DNA of 8,016 nt from Bacillota bacterium (GCA_023457325.1 JAEWLX010000043.1:1-8016); one strand, 5' to 3'; positions 1 through 6,462 are shown, counted from the stretch's first letter. Notes: a model not told the origin generated them from the sequence alone. Program-made: numbers and translations.

Positions 1-1209
1 GTCCTCGGGTTAGCAATTATTGCCTTTTCTTTTTGGATGTTAATGGGCGAAGGCTTTCCCTTCTCCATATCGGTTATGATCGCTGTTTTGGTCATTGCTT
101 GTCCGTGTGCATTAGGTCTTGCGACACCAACGGCTATTATGGTGGGGACCGGCAAAGGTGCAGAATATGGAATATTAATCAAAAGTGGTGAAGCGTTAGA
201 AAAAGCGCACAAAATTACAACTGTTGTTCTTGATAAAACCGGTACAATTACCAAAGGAAAACCCGAGGTAACAGATATTGTTGTATTCGGAAACAACGAT
301 GAAAACAATGTTTTAAGAATTGCTGCAAGCGCGGAATATCATAGTGAGCACCCACTTGGCGAAGCAATTATTGCTGAGGCTAAAAAAAGAAAAATTGTTT
401 TAGACAAAACGGCTGATTTTGTTAATGTTCCTGGTCAAGGGATTAAAACCTCGATTGAAGATGAGATAATCTTCGTTGGAAATGAAAAGTTGATGTTGAC
501 AAATAGTATCGATTTATCAGCCTCATCATTAGTTGCTAATAAATTAGCGTTTGAAGGAAAAACGATAATGTTAGTTGCCGCCAGCCAACGAATAATTGGC
601 ATCATCGCAGTGGCTGACACTATTAAAGAAAGTTCGAAGGAAGCGATTGCTCAAATGCATCATCAAGGCATCAAAGTCTATATGTTGACTGGAGATAATC
701 AAAAAACAGCTGAAGCAATTGCGTCTCAAGTGGGAATTGATCAGGTTATAGCGCAAGTTATGCCAGAAGAAAAATCACAACACATCGCAAATCTACAAAA
801 AGAAGGACAAGTGGTGGCGATGATAGGCGACGGAATAAATGATGCGATTGCCTTGGCCCAAGCTGATGTTGGAATGGCAATCGGAACAGGAACTGATATC
901 GCCATGGAATCAGCGGACATTGTTTTAATGAAGAGTGATTTGAATGACGTAGCAACCGCTCTTCAACTATCGAAAAAAACGATGAAGAACATTAAAGAAA
1001 ATCTCTTTTGGGCCTTTTTCTACAACTTACTTGGTATTCCAATCGCGATGGGTATTCTCCATTTGTTTAATGGGCCATTGCTCGATCCGATGATTGCCGG
1101 TGCAGCCATGAGTTTTTCTTCAGTATCAGTCGTCTTAAACGCGCTTAGATTAAAAAGATTCAAACCAAGGAAAGGAGAAATCAACAGTGAAAAAAACACT
1201 AAGAATTGA
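1..1209 (+). CDS. copA: Cu(I)-exporting P1B-type ATPase, C-terminal part (5' end outside window)
   Basis: This ATP-driven pump exports monovalent copper across the cytoplasmic membrane. The reading frame is open from base 1, so only the last 402 residues are present; the N-terminal metal-binding domains, the first membrane helices and the actuator domain lie upstream. In window numbering the order is: the metal-site motif CPC (residues 34-36) in a membrane helix, the phosphorylation motif DKTGT (from Asp78), the nucleotide-domain motif SEHP (115-118), MLTGDN (228-233), and the hinge motif GDGIND (276-281). Two final helices carry Tyr-Asn (341-342) and MSFSS (370-374). CPC, YN and MxxSS together are the known signature of the Cu(I) (P1B-1) subgroup. 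One oddity is Ile at residue 283, where the GDGxNDxP motif normally has Pro. The gene ends in TGA and overlaps copZ by 23 nt, implying a copper-efflux operon. Any copper-responsive promoter would lie outside the window. Confidence 0.95.
   Translation, partial: VLGLAIIAFSFWMLMGEGFPFSISVMIAVLVIACPCALGLATPTAIMVGTGKGAEYGILIKSGEALEKAHKITTVVLDKTGTITKGKPEVTDIVVFGNNDENNVLRIAASAEYHSEHPLGEAIIAEAKKRKIVLDKTADFVNVPGQGIKTSIEDEIIFVGNEKLMLTNSIDLSASSLVANKLAFEGKTIMLVAASQRIIGIIAVADTIKESSKEAIAQMHHQGIKVYMLTGDNQKTAEAIASQVGIDQVIAQVMPEEKSQHIANLQKEGQVVAMIGDGINDAIALAQADVGMAIGTGTDIAMESADIVLMKSDLNDVATALQLSKKTMKNIKENLFWAFFYNLLGIPIAMGILHLFNGPLLDPMIAGAAMSFSSVSVVLNALRLKRFKPRKGEINSEKNTKN
1171..1177 (+). promoter_or_regulatory. 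Ribosome binding site that sets the copZ GTG start
   Basis: AAAGGAG lies inside the 3' end of copA, 9 nt before the GTG at 1187. No ATG in the copZ frame is available nearby, and the downstream protein begins with MKKTLRIEGM, a normal start for this family, so this site supports GTG as the initiation codon. Confidence 0.75.
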
Positions 1210-1396
1210 AGGCATGAGTTGTAACCATTGTGTCAATCACGTTAAAAACGCCCTTTTAGAAATTGAAGGCATCATTGATGTCGAAGTAAATCTTAACTCG
1301 AAAACAGCCGTCGTCATATCAAAACAAGATATTGATGATAGCGAGTTTGAAAAGGCGATTGATGAAGCCGGATATAAGCTAACAAATGTTCAATAA
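1187..1396 (+). CDS. copZ: Copper chaperone CopZ (heavy-metal-associated domain protein)
   Basis: This is a 69-residue soluble protein made of a single heavy-metal-associated (HMA) domain. Such proteins bind Cu(I) through two cysteines and hand it to the CopA pump or a copper-responsive repressor. The metal-binding motif GMSCNHC is at residues 9-15, with Cys12 and Cys15 as predicted ligands. The remaining strand-helix pattern and the late Gly-Tyr (EAGYKL) match the family, and the length is typical of CopZ. Translation starts at GTG, 9 nt after AAAGGAG, and the first 23 nt overlap the end of copA, so the two are probably translated from one message and translationally coupled. A terminator hairpin follows directly after the TAA stop, making copZ the last gene of the operon. 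Confidence 0.93.
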   Translation: MKKTLRIEGMSCNHCVNHVKNALLEIEGIIDVEVNLNSKTAVVISKQDIDDSEFEKAIDEAGYKLTNVQ

Positions 1397-1397
1397 G

Positions 1398-1430
1398 AAA
1401 AGATTGTCTCAATTTGCGAGACGATCTTTT
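1398..1430. terminator. Bidirectional rho-independent terminator between copZ and the lipoprotein gene
   Basis: A 13-bp inverted repeat (AAAAGATTGTCTC / GAGACGATCTTTT, one G-U wobble) surrounds a 7-nt loop. The A4 and T4 ends give a U-run on either strand, so it can end copA-copZ transcripts from the left and the lipoprotein transcript from the right. It starts 2 nt after the copZ stop and ends 12 nt from the lipoprotein stop. Confidence 0.85.
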
Positions 1431-1442
1431 GTTAATCAAATA

Positions 1443-2447
1443 CTATGTTGGTTCTTCTTCTGTCGGAACTTCCGTGTAAGTATCAAGGTCAGTTGGAAGG
1501 TCGACAGTAACTAATTTGTTCATATTATTGATGTCGACGTGGAGCGAAGCATCGACTTCATGAAGTTCATGACCACCATCATCTCCACCGGGAACGGTAA
1601 CGGCAATATCAACATCAAAATATAATTTACTCAGAAATCCATCTTCACCGACACCAATAGTAAGTTTTACCTCAGTTATATTAAATAAACTGGATAGTTG
1701 TTGTGTAATCATCGTACGAATTTCAGCAATCTCGTCACTAGTAAGTTCTGAAGGATCATATTCTCCAGAATCCTCCATCACTTTCATATATAGGCTAACA
1801 ACATCGTTCATGGTGACTGAGTAAACAACGGTAAGTTCTCCGTCTTTTTGTGTAGCACTGATGTTTTCAATCGTATTCATGTAGGGGAGCATTTCCTCAA
1901 CATCGATTGGCATGACGAGCGGTTCTTCGGGATCAATTTCTAAAAAGGTCGCTAAATTACCGACATGCGTTTTCATCGTCAAAACATCAGGAGCTTCTTC
2001 TTCAACTAGTGCGAATAATTCTTCGGCTTCAGTCAAATTGATATAAGCCCAGCCCTCACTTAAATATAAAGCTGCACCGGCTTGGGAGTTGACTAAAACC
2101 TCATCATTCTCTTCGGCTAAAATTGAAGCACTGACCTCTACGCTTCCTTCAGCCGTGTCTTCGAATAGATCGTTAACTTTAACGTTAACTTCACCAGAAG
2201 CATCAAGATGACGCTCAGCGACAACTGCTAATTGGTCGTCGTAGACCTTGCCGAGATAATCAATATCGGCTGTGACATCGATTTCAAACGAATCGATTTG
2301 AGTGGTGGTCATTTGGCTAATCGCTTCCACGACCATTTGATTGGCAACAGTATCCTCAATCGTGGTTCCTGGGCCATCGCATGAAGTCATCAAGGTTAGC
2401 GCAAATAACGGCAATGCGGATAGAAGCAATTTATTGAATTTGTTCAT
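1443..2447 (-). CDS. Acidic predicted lipoprotein, function unknown
   Basis: This is a 334-residue protein I cannot assign to a named family. Residues 1-22 form a lipoprotein-type signal (MNKFNK, then a hydrophobic stretch) ending in LMTSC, so Cys23 should be lipidated and anchor the protein on the outer face of the membrane. The remainder is strikingly acidic: I count about 68 Asp/Glu against 12 Lys/Arg. It reads as alternating beta-strands (for example residues 51-65, 204-222, 259-287), resembling small Bacillota lipoproteins in which a helix and a curved sheet follow the lipid anchor; that is a resemblance only. The C-terminus is a Pro/Glu/Thr tail. The ATG at 2447 is preceded 7 nt away by GGAGG. 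The stop is TAG. It lies downstream of the aldehyde dehydrogenase on the same strand, but a promoter-like box in the 129-nt gap suggests separate transcription. A role in binding a cation or hydrophobic ligand is possible but unproven. Confidence 0.8.
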   Translation of the reverse strand: MNKFNKLLLSALPLFALTLMTSCDGPGTTIEDTVANQMVVEAISQMTTTQIDSFEIDVTADIDYLGKVYDDQLAVVAERHLDASGEVNVKVNDLFEDTAEGSVEVSASILAEENDEVLVNSQAGAALYLSEGWAYINLTEAEELFALVEEEAPDVLTMKTHVGNLATFLEIDPEEPLVMPIDVEEMLPYMNTIENISATQKDGELTVVYSVTMNDVVSLYMKVMEDSGEYDPSELTSDEIAEIRTMITQQLSSLFNITEVKLTIGVGEDGFLSKLYFDVDIAVTVPGGDDGGHELHEVDASLHVDINNMNKLVTVDLPTDLDTYTEVPTEEEPT

Positions 2448-2465
2448 ATGAACACCTCCGATTTT

Positions 2466-2492
2466 AGTATAGCACTAGAATAAAAAAGACAA
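2466..2492 (-). promoter_or_regulatory. Candidate extended -10 promoter for the lipoprotein gene
   Basis: Read on the minus strand, TGC-TATACT (2474 to 2466) is an extended -10 element with five of six TATAAT matches. TTGTCT (2492 to 2487) is a poor -35 at a short 15-nt spacing, so the TG extension would have to compensate. Transcription would start near 2459-2460, almost on top of the GGAGG, giving a leader of only about a dozen nucleotides. Confidence 0.45.
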
Positions 2493-2549
2493 TAAAAATT
2501 GCATCGCTACCCCCTTCATAAACAAGCAAAAAAACGGTGTTCTTCGGCA

Positions 2550-2571
2550 TAATATTTACGCATAAATATTA
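2550..2571. repeat. A/T-only inverted repeat after the aldehyde dehydrogenase stop
   Basis: TAATATTTA and TAAATATTA form a perfect 9-bp inverted repeat around the 4-nt loop CGCA, beginning 5 nt past the stop of the minus-strand aldehyde dehydrogenase gene. It could weakly end that transcript, but no U-run follows immediately; a T7 tract occurs only about 15 nt further on. It could equally be a protein-binding site. The rest of the 2448-2576 gap holds the promoter described separately and nothing else I recognise. Confidence 0.4.
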
Positions 2572-2576
2572 GTTGT

Positions 2577-3944
2577 TTATTTGATTTTGAAAAACCACTT
2601 AATAAATTTCATTTTCCCGATGGTGTAAGGAGGATATTTGAGTGGTAATTCGATTTTTGCTTTCTTTAATACGCTTTTCTCGTGAGTAAAAGTATCGAAG
2701 GATTTTTTCCCATGATAACTACCCATACCGCTTCGACCAACACCGCCAAAGGGGAGGCGGTCATTAGTTAAGTGCATTATCGTATCGTTGATGCAGCCAC
2801 CTCCAAAACTAACGAGATCCATGATTCGTTTCGCTTCTTTGCCATTACTCGTAAATAAATAGAAAGCGAGAGGCTTCTCTTGTGTTTTAAACTCTTCGAT
2901 TAAGGCATCAATACTCGTGAAAGATAAAATCGGCATGATTGGCCCAAAAATCTCTTCTTTCATAATCGCATCATCAAGATTGACGTTATCCATTATCGTT
3001 GGTTCAATCAATCTTCGTTCTTTATTGACATGACCGCCAAAGACGACTTTTGATGAATCAATAAGACCCACAAGTCTTTCAACATGTTTATCGTTAATAA
3101 TACTTGGGAAATCATCGGTGATTGTTCCGTTTTGATAGTAGAAGTTTTGAATATAACCGATAACTTTTGATATAAATTTGTCCTTAACCGATTCATGGAC
3201 ATAGACGTGATCGGGAGCAACACACGTTTGCCCTGCGTTAAGATATTTGCCCCAAGTGATTCGTTTCGCAGCTAAATCTATATCGGCGTCATTAGTGACG
3301 ACGCATGGGGATTTTCCACCAAGTTCAAGTACGACGGGAGTGAGGTGCTGACTGGCTTTTTCTAAAACGACTCGTCCAACATCATCTCCGCCAGTGAAGA
3401 ATATGAAATCAAACTTCTGATTTAGTAAGGCTTGATTTTCTTCGCGACCGCCAACAACAACACTGAAAAGGCGAGGATCGAAGTTACTAGCGATTTTTTG
3501 AAGCACAAGTGAGATATTCCAAGCATACTTTGACGGTTTTAGGACAACGGTATTGCCAGATGCTAAAGAAGCGACAACTGGGACCATCGAAAGTTGCAAA
3601 GGATAATTCCAAGGCGACATAACTAAGGTGACGCCATACGGTTCTTTATAAATATAGCCAGAAGAAATAACGTTAACTAGACTAGTGGCAACTCTCTTGG
3701 GTTTCATGAACCCTCGCAAGTGCCTAAGCATATAATCTATTTCTTGAATTACTAATGAGTATTCGGTTGAAATGACATCGAATTCGCATTTGTTAAAGTC
3801 AAGCATAAAAGCTTTGTATATCTCGTCGTGCATGTCGAGTAAAACTTTGCGAAGCTTTTTTAAGGTATCGCGTCGAACTTGTAATGAACGTGTGTGGCCT
3901 TCGAAATAGTAATCGCGTTGTTTTTGAACGATTTCTTCAATCAT
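2577..3944 (-). CDS. Aldehyde dehydrogenase, class 3 (ALDH3/YwdH-like)
   Basis: This NAD(P)-dependent enzyme oxidises aldehydes to carboxylic acids and probably detoxifies medium- or long-chain aldehydes. Its 455 residues match the compact class 3 length. Visible motifs are PWNYP (111-115), FTGG in the cofactor-binding region (183-186; FTGS is more usual), the general-base glutamate in LELGGKSP (Glu207), the nucleophile in AGQTCVAPDH (Cys241), EEIFGP (330-335) and PFGG (399-402). The stretch GRSGMGSYHGKKSF (403-416) and a RYPPY-like KYPPY near the end are typical of class 3 and of Bacillus YwdH-type enzymes. The C-terminus (KWFFKIK) is aromatic and basic, which might help it sit on membranes. 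The ATG at 3944 has AGAGG 8 nt upstream. No strong promoter is visible in the divergent spacer. The exact aldehyde substrate cannot be read from the sequence. Confidence 0.92.
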   Translation of the reverse strand: MIEEIVQKQRDYYFEGHTRSLQVRRDTLKKLRKVLLDMHDEIYKAFMLDFNKCEFDVISTEYSLVIQEIDYMLRHLRGFMKPKRVATSLVNVISSGYIYKEPYGVTLVMSPWNYPLQLSMVPVVASLASGNTVVLKPSKYAWNISLVLQKIASNFDPRLFSVVVGGREENQALLNQKFDFIFFTGGDDVGRVVLEKASQHLTPVVLELGGKSPCVVTNDADIDLAAKRITWGKYLNAGQTCVAPDHVYVHESVKDKFISKVIGYIQNFYYQNGTITDDFPSIINDKHVERLVGLIDSSKVVFGGHVNKERRLIEPTIMDNVNLDDAIMKEEIFGPIMPILSFTSIDALIEEFKTQEKPLAFYLFTSNGKEAKRIMDLVSFGGGCINDTIMHLTNDRLPFGGVGRSGMGSYHGKKSFDTFTHEKSVLKKAKIELPLKYPPYTIGKMKFIKWFFKIK

Positions 3945-4009
3945 GGTTTTTACCTCTATATCTAATTTTTCATATTTTTAAACAATTTGCCATAAGAGAT
4001 ACCTTGGAC

Positions 4010-4028
4010 ATACAAAGCAATCTTGTAT
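4010..4028. promoter_or_regulatory. Inverted repeat in the divergent promoter region (possible operator)
   Basis: ATACAA-N7-TTGTAT is a perfect 6-bp dyad in the 118-nt spacer between the divergent aldehyde dehydrogenase and the 160-residue protein gene. A wider CTTGG (4003-4007) / CCAAG (4041-4045) pair brackets it. The right half doubles as the best -35-like element for the plus-strand gene, so a bound dimeric regulator could affect it. A short A/T-rich dyad can also arise by chance. Confidence 0.3.
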
Positions 4029-4053
4029 TAATGCGTACACCCAAGACTATAAT
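4023..4053 (+). promoter_or_regulatory. Promoter directly in front of the 4063 gene, suggesting a leaderless mRNA
   Basis: TATAAT at 4048-4053 is a perfect -10 box; TTGTAT at 4023-4028 is a weak -35 at a long 19-nt spacing. Only 9 nt separate the -10 box from the ATG at 4063, so transcription should begin at or within a few bases of the start codon. There is no Shine-Dalgarno sequence between them. Confidence 0.55.
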
Positions 4054-4062
4054 TTAAGTAAT

Positions 4063-4545
4063 ATGAATATCTTTTATCTTGACCCCAATCCAACAATTGC
4101 CGCTCGATATCATGTTGATAAACATGTTGTTAAGATGATTTTGGAATCTGCCCAAATATTGTCAACAGTTCATCATATCAATGCTTCTGACAAAAGGATT
4201 CTCGACAATATTTATCGACCAACCCACTATCATCATCCTAGTACGATATGGGCTAGTCAGAACAAAAACAATTATCGGTGGCTTTTTTTGTTGTTCGCTG
4301 CTCTCCTTGACGAATATACTTTTCGATTTGGCAAGACGCATAAGAGTTCAACCTTGATTGATTTTTTAAAAGAACCACCGGAGTCATTAAGTGATGATCC
4401 CTTTTTCCCTCCCACTCCCGCGATGGAAGATGAATATCTTATTAATGGTGATTCTCTTCTTTCTTATCGCAATTATTATCTTCGAGCGAAAAATCATCTT
4501 TTTCATTGGACAAAACGCTCAAGACCAGAGTGGCTAATTAAATAA
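4063..4545 (+). CDS. Conserved hypothetical protein resembling a phage-associated family
   Basis: This is a 160-residue cytoplasmic protein with no signal or membrane helix. I recognise the pattern, from memory, as a small uncharacterised family seen in T4-like and cyanobacterial myophages and sporadically in bacteria. The family begins with MNIFxLDxDPxxAA and a DKHVVKM block; here these are at residues 1-14 and 19-25. Further likely conserved blocks are HHPSTIW (57-63), NYRWL (70-74), EYTFRFGKTHK (84-94), PAMEDEY (119-125), YRNYYLRAK (135-143) and WTKR...PEW (149-157). The many His, Lys, Tyr and Trp residues suggest nucleic-acid or nucleotide binding. The HHP and EYT spacing is loosely reminiscent of bacterial relatives of pyrimidine-dimer glycosylases, but I would not assign that activity. 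There is no ribosome site before the ATG, and a TATAAT box sits 9 nt upstream, so the gene is probably leaderless. It stands alone and is flanked by metabolic genes, not phage genes. Confidence 0.8.
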   Translation: MNIFYLDPNPTIAARYHVDKHVVKMILESAQILSTVHHINASDKRILDNIYRPTHYHHPSTIWASQNKNNYRWLFLLFAALLDEYTFRFGKTHKSSTLIDFLKEPPESLSDDPFFPPTPAMEDEYLINGDSLLSYRNYYLRAKNHLFHWTKRSRPEWLIK

Positions 4546-4547
4546 TC

Positions 4548-4565
4548 CATGCTATTGCATGTTTG
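4548..4565 (+). terminator. Weak hairpin after the 160-residue protein gene
   Basis: CATGC-TATT-GCATG forms a 5-bp stem with a tetraloop just after the stop codon, followed by TTTG rather than a full U-run. It may be a weak terminator. The remaining bases up to glyA contain no clear -35/-10 pair, so how glyA is transcribed is uncertain. Confidence 0.3.
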
Positions 4566-4623
4566 TGATTTAGTCCTTTATTCACTTTCAAAAATAAGAT
4601 AACATTTAACAAGGAGAATTATC

Positions 4624-5865
4624 ATGGATAAGTTAAAAAATATCGATCAGGAGATTTTTGACGCAATTGCTTCGGAAAAAAAGCGGCAAATTGAAAATAT
4701 TGAATTAATCGCCAGTGAGAATTTTGTTTCACTCGCTGTTTTAGAAGCGCAGGGGTCAATAATGACGAATAAATATGCCGAAGGCTACCCTAACCGCCGC
4801 TATTATGGTGGATGCGAATTTGTCGATATCGCTGAACAATTAGCTATTGAAAGACTCAAAAAACTATTTGGCGCACAATATGCCAATGTCCAACCTCATT
4901 CTGGTTCTCAAGCTAATATGGCCGTTTATCGTGCTTTGCTTAAACATAACGATAAAATTCTTTCAATGTCGCTGAGTGATGGCGGGCACTTGACTCATGG
5001 TTATAAACTATCATTTTCAGGAACCGACTATGTCGTTTTTTCATATGGCGTTGATGCAAAAACAGAAATGATTGATTATGAAGAAGTCGAACGTCTAGCT
5101 CTATCAGTTAAACCTCAAATGATTGTTGCTGGCGCGAGCGCTTATCCACGCGCAATCGATTTCAAACGCTTTCGTGAAATAGCCGATAAAGTTGGAGCCT
5201 ATCTTTTTGTCGATATGGCACACATCGCTGGTTTAGTCGCTGGCGGTGTTCATCAAAATCCGTGTCCATACGCCCATGTCGTTTCTTCGACCACTCACAA
5301 AACACTACGCGGTCCTCGCGGTGGAGTCATTTTGACTAATGATCTCGACATTGCCAAGAGTGTTGACCGAGCCGTTTTCCCGGGCATTCAAGGAGGTCCG
5401 TTAATGCATATAATTGCTGCTAAGGCAGTGGCATTTAAAGAAGCTCTCGAACCGGATTTTAAACATTATGTGAAACAAGTTGTCGACAATTCCCACGCTT
5501 TAGCGGAAGAGTTAAGAACTCTCGGCTACCGCATCGTCAGTGGGGGTAGCGATAATCACATGCTTCTTGTCGATTTAAAATCATCTATCGCAATGACGGG
5601 CGCAGAAGCAGAAAAATTACTTCACGAAGTTGGCATTACATGCAATAAAAATTCAATTCCTAACGATCAAGAAAGGCCGATGGTTACTTCAGGCATTCGC
5701 CTTGGCACACCGGCAATGACGACTAGAGGTTTTAAAACCGAAGATTTTCGTGAGGTAGCCCATCTTATCGATGAAGCTTTAAAACATAGCAAAGATGCAA
5801 ATATACTCGCAAAAGTCCATTTAAAAGTATTAGAATTAACAAGGAAATACCCCCTTCCTTACTAA
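4624..5865 (+). CDS. glyA: Serine hydroxymethyltransferase
   Basis: This pyridoxal-phosphate enzyme converts serine and tetrahydrofolate to glycine and 5,10-methylene-tetrahydrofolate, the main one-carbon source for thymidylate, purines and methionine. Its 413 residues are the normal bacterial length. Family motifs run in order: IELIASENF (26-34), [15 protein letters not shown] (49-63), PHSGSQAN (91-98), GGHLTHG (120-126), the cofactor Asp in FVDMAHIAG (Asp197), and [13 protein letters not shown] (222-234), whose Lys226 should form the Schiff base with the cofactor. [15 protein letters not shown] (356-370), with the substrate-carboxylate Arg, completes the set. No catalytic residue is missing. 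The ATG at 4624 follows AAGGAG by 7 nt. The stop codon is separated by only 2 nt from the next gene, an ECF transporter subunit, so the two form an operon. Confidence 0.97.
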   Translation: MDKLKNIDQEIFDAIASEKKRQIENIELIASENFVSLAVLEAQGSIMTNKYAEGYPNRRYYGGCEFVDIAEQLAIERLKKLFGAQYANVQPHSGSQANMAVYRALLKHNDKILSMSLSDGGHLTHGYKLSFSGTDYVVFSYGVDAKTEMIDYEEVERLALSVKPQMIVAGASAYPRAIDFKRFREIADKVGAYLFVDMAHIAGLVAGGVHQNPCPYAHVVSSTTHKTLRGPRGGVILTNDLDIAKSVDRAVFPGIQGGPLMHIIAAKAVAFKEALEPDFKHYVKQVVDNSHALAEELRTLGYRIVSGGSDNHMLLVDLKSSIAMTGAEAEKLLHEVGITCNKNSIPNDQERPMVTSGIRLGTPAMTTRGFKTEDFREVAHLIDEALKHSKDANILAKVHLKVLELTRKYPLPY

Positions 5866-5867
5866 TC

Positions 5868-6380
5868 ATGAAAAATAAAGAATCGAAGCTGATTATGCAA
5901 ATGATTGCTGTCGCCATGGGCGTCGCTCTTTCCGTATTGTTAACCAGCTTTGTATTTATCCCCTTACCTTTTGGAGGCTTTTTAAACTTTACTGATGTTT
6001 TTATTGTTCTATATTCGATGTTTTTTGGACCATGGATCGGCGGAGCAGTCGGAGCCATAAGCGGCTTGATGGTCGATGTCATTTTAGGTTATGGTTTTTA
6101 TGCGCCCTTCACTTTCTTCATCAAATTGATTGAAGGTTTAGTTGTTGGTTTCTTATTTTTTAAACTACCGGGCAAAATACGTTATGTGGCTCCCTTTATT
6201 GGCGGCGCCTTAATGGCCGCTTTATATATTATTCCCGACTATATCGCCCTGTCGAACTGGATTGCCTCGCTAACAAACTTCGGTTTTAACTTGATTCAGG
6301 GCGTGTTGGGGGCATCGCTAGGCATCGCTGTCTATGTTATTTTGATTAAGGCAAAAGTAAGACCTCCTGCTAACTCATAA
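5868..6380 (+). CDS. ECF transporter S component, vitamin-type substrate unknown
   Basis: This is a 170-residue integral membrane protein with about six helices (roughly residues 10-31, 41-54, 57-74, 80-98, 106-122, 137-160). S components bind a vitamin or precursor and dock onto a shared EcfA-EcfA'-EcfT module for ATP-driven uptake; that module is not in this window. An AxxxA motif (Ala16-Ala20) in the first helix matches the known docking motif. FTDVFIVLYSMFFGP (41-55) and GYGFYAPFTFFIKLIEG (74-90) resemble the HmpT/PdxU-like S-component group (hydroxymethylpyrimidine or pyridoxine transporters). Lying 2 nt after glyA, a pyridoxal-phosphate and folate-dependent enzyme, it might import a B6 or folate-related compound, but this is inference. 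No ribosome site lies at normal spacing; AAGGAA is 21 nt upstream inside glyA, so translational coupling to glyA is likely. ATGs at residues 10 and 12 are alternative starts without better support. Confidence 0.85.
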   Translation: MKNKESKLIMQMIAVAMGVALSVLLTSFVFIPLPFGGFLNFTDVFIVLYSMFFGPWIGGAVGAISGLMVDVILGYGFYAPFTFFIKLIEGLVVGFLFFKLPGKIRYVAPFIGGALMAALYIIPDYIALSNWIASLTNFGFNLIQGVLGASLGIAVYVILIKAKVRPPANS

Positions 6381-6399
6381 ATAATAAAGTATTTATAAC

Positions 6400-6427
6400 T
6401 CGACTTATCCGCGGAATATGATAGAAT
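6400..6427 (+). promoter_or_regulatory. Candidate promoter of the permease gene
   Basis: TCGACT (6400-6405, four of six -35 matches), a 16-nt spacer and TAGAAT (6422-6427, five of six -10 matches) with an upstream TG at 6419-6420 make an extended -10 promoter. The start would be near 6434, inside the second TCCGCGGA palindrome. The two palindromes therefore flank and overlap this promoter. Confidence 0.4.
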
Positions 6428-6446
6428 AATCCGCGGACTGTTTTTT
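6408..6446 (+). terminator. GC-rich hairpin and U-run between the S-component and permease genes
   Basis: Two copies of the self-complementary TCCGCGGA (6408-6415 and 6430-6437) can pair as an 8-bp, six-G/C stem with a 14-nt loop, followed by CTG and six T residues (6441-6446). This fits a rho-independent terminator for glyA plus the S component. Its position just before the permease ribosome site also allows a role as an attenuator. Confidence 0.65.
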
Positions 6447-6462
6447 ATGAGGTGAGCAGGCA

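Noticed and set aside
435..955. Minus-strand open frames of about 61-65 codons opposite copA
   Set aside because: They lie fully inside the well-supported copA frame, have no ribosome sites that I can see and no recognisable protein pattern; they are shadows of copA.
1187..1224. Possible use of TGA as tryptophan (Mycoplasma code)
   Set aside because: The genes use TGG for Trp and contain no internal TGA. Reading through the copA TGA would add only five residues before TAA.
2475..2504. Nine-codon minus-strand mini-frame preceded by a G-rich run, upstream of the lipoprotein gene
   Set aside because: It could be a leader peptide, but it overlaps the better-supported promoter box, so it would not be on the lipoprotein transcript. 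Most likely chance.
4063..4545. Prophage remnant or defence island around the phage-like gene
   Set aside because: Neighbours on both sides are metabolic genes; no integrase, structural phage genes, attachment repeats or defence genes are visible.
4546..4623. Glycine or tetrahydrofolate riboswitch upstream of glyA
   Set aside because: Only 78 nt lie between the genes, with no paired-stem architecture of either class and no terminator next to the start.
5765..6082. Minus-strand 105-codon frame across the glyA/S-component junction
   Set aside because: It overlaps two convincing genes on the other strand, and its product is a low-complexity mix mirroring membrane-helix codons.
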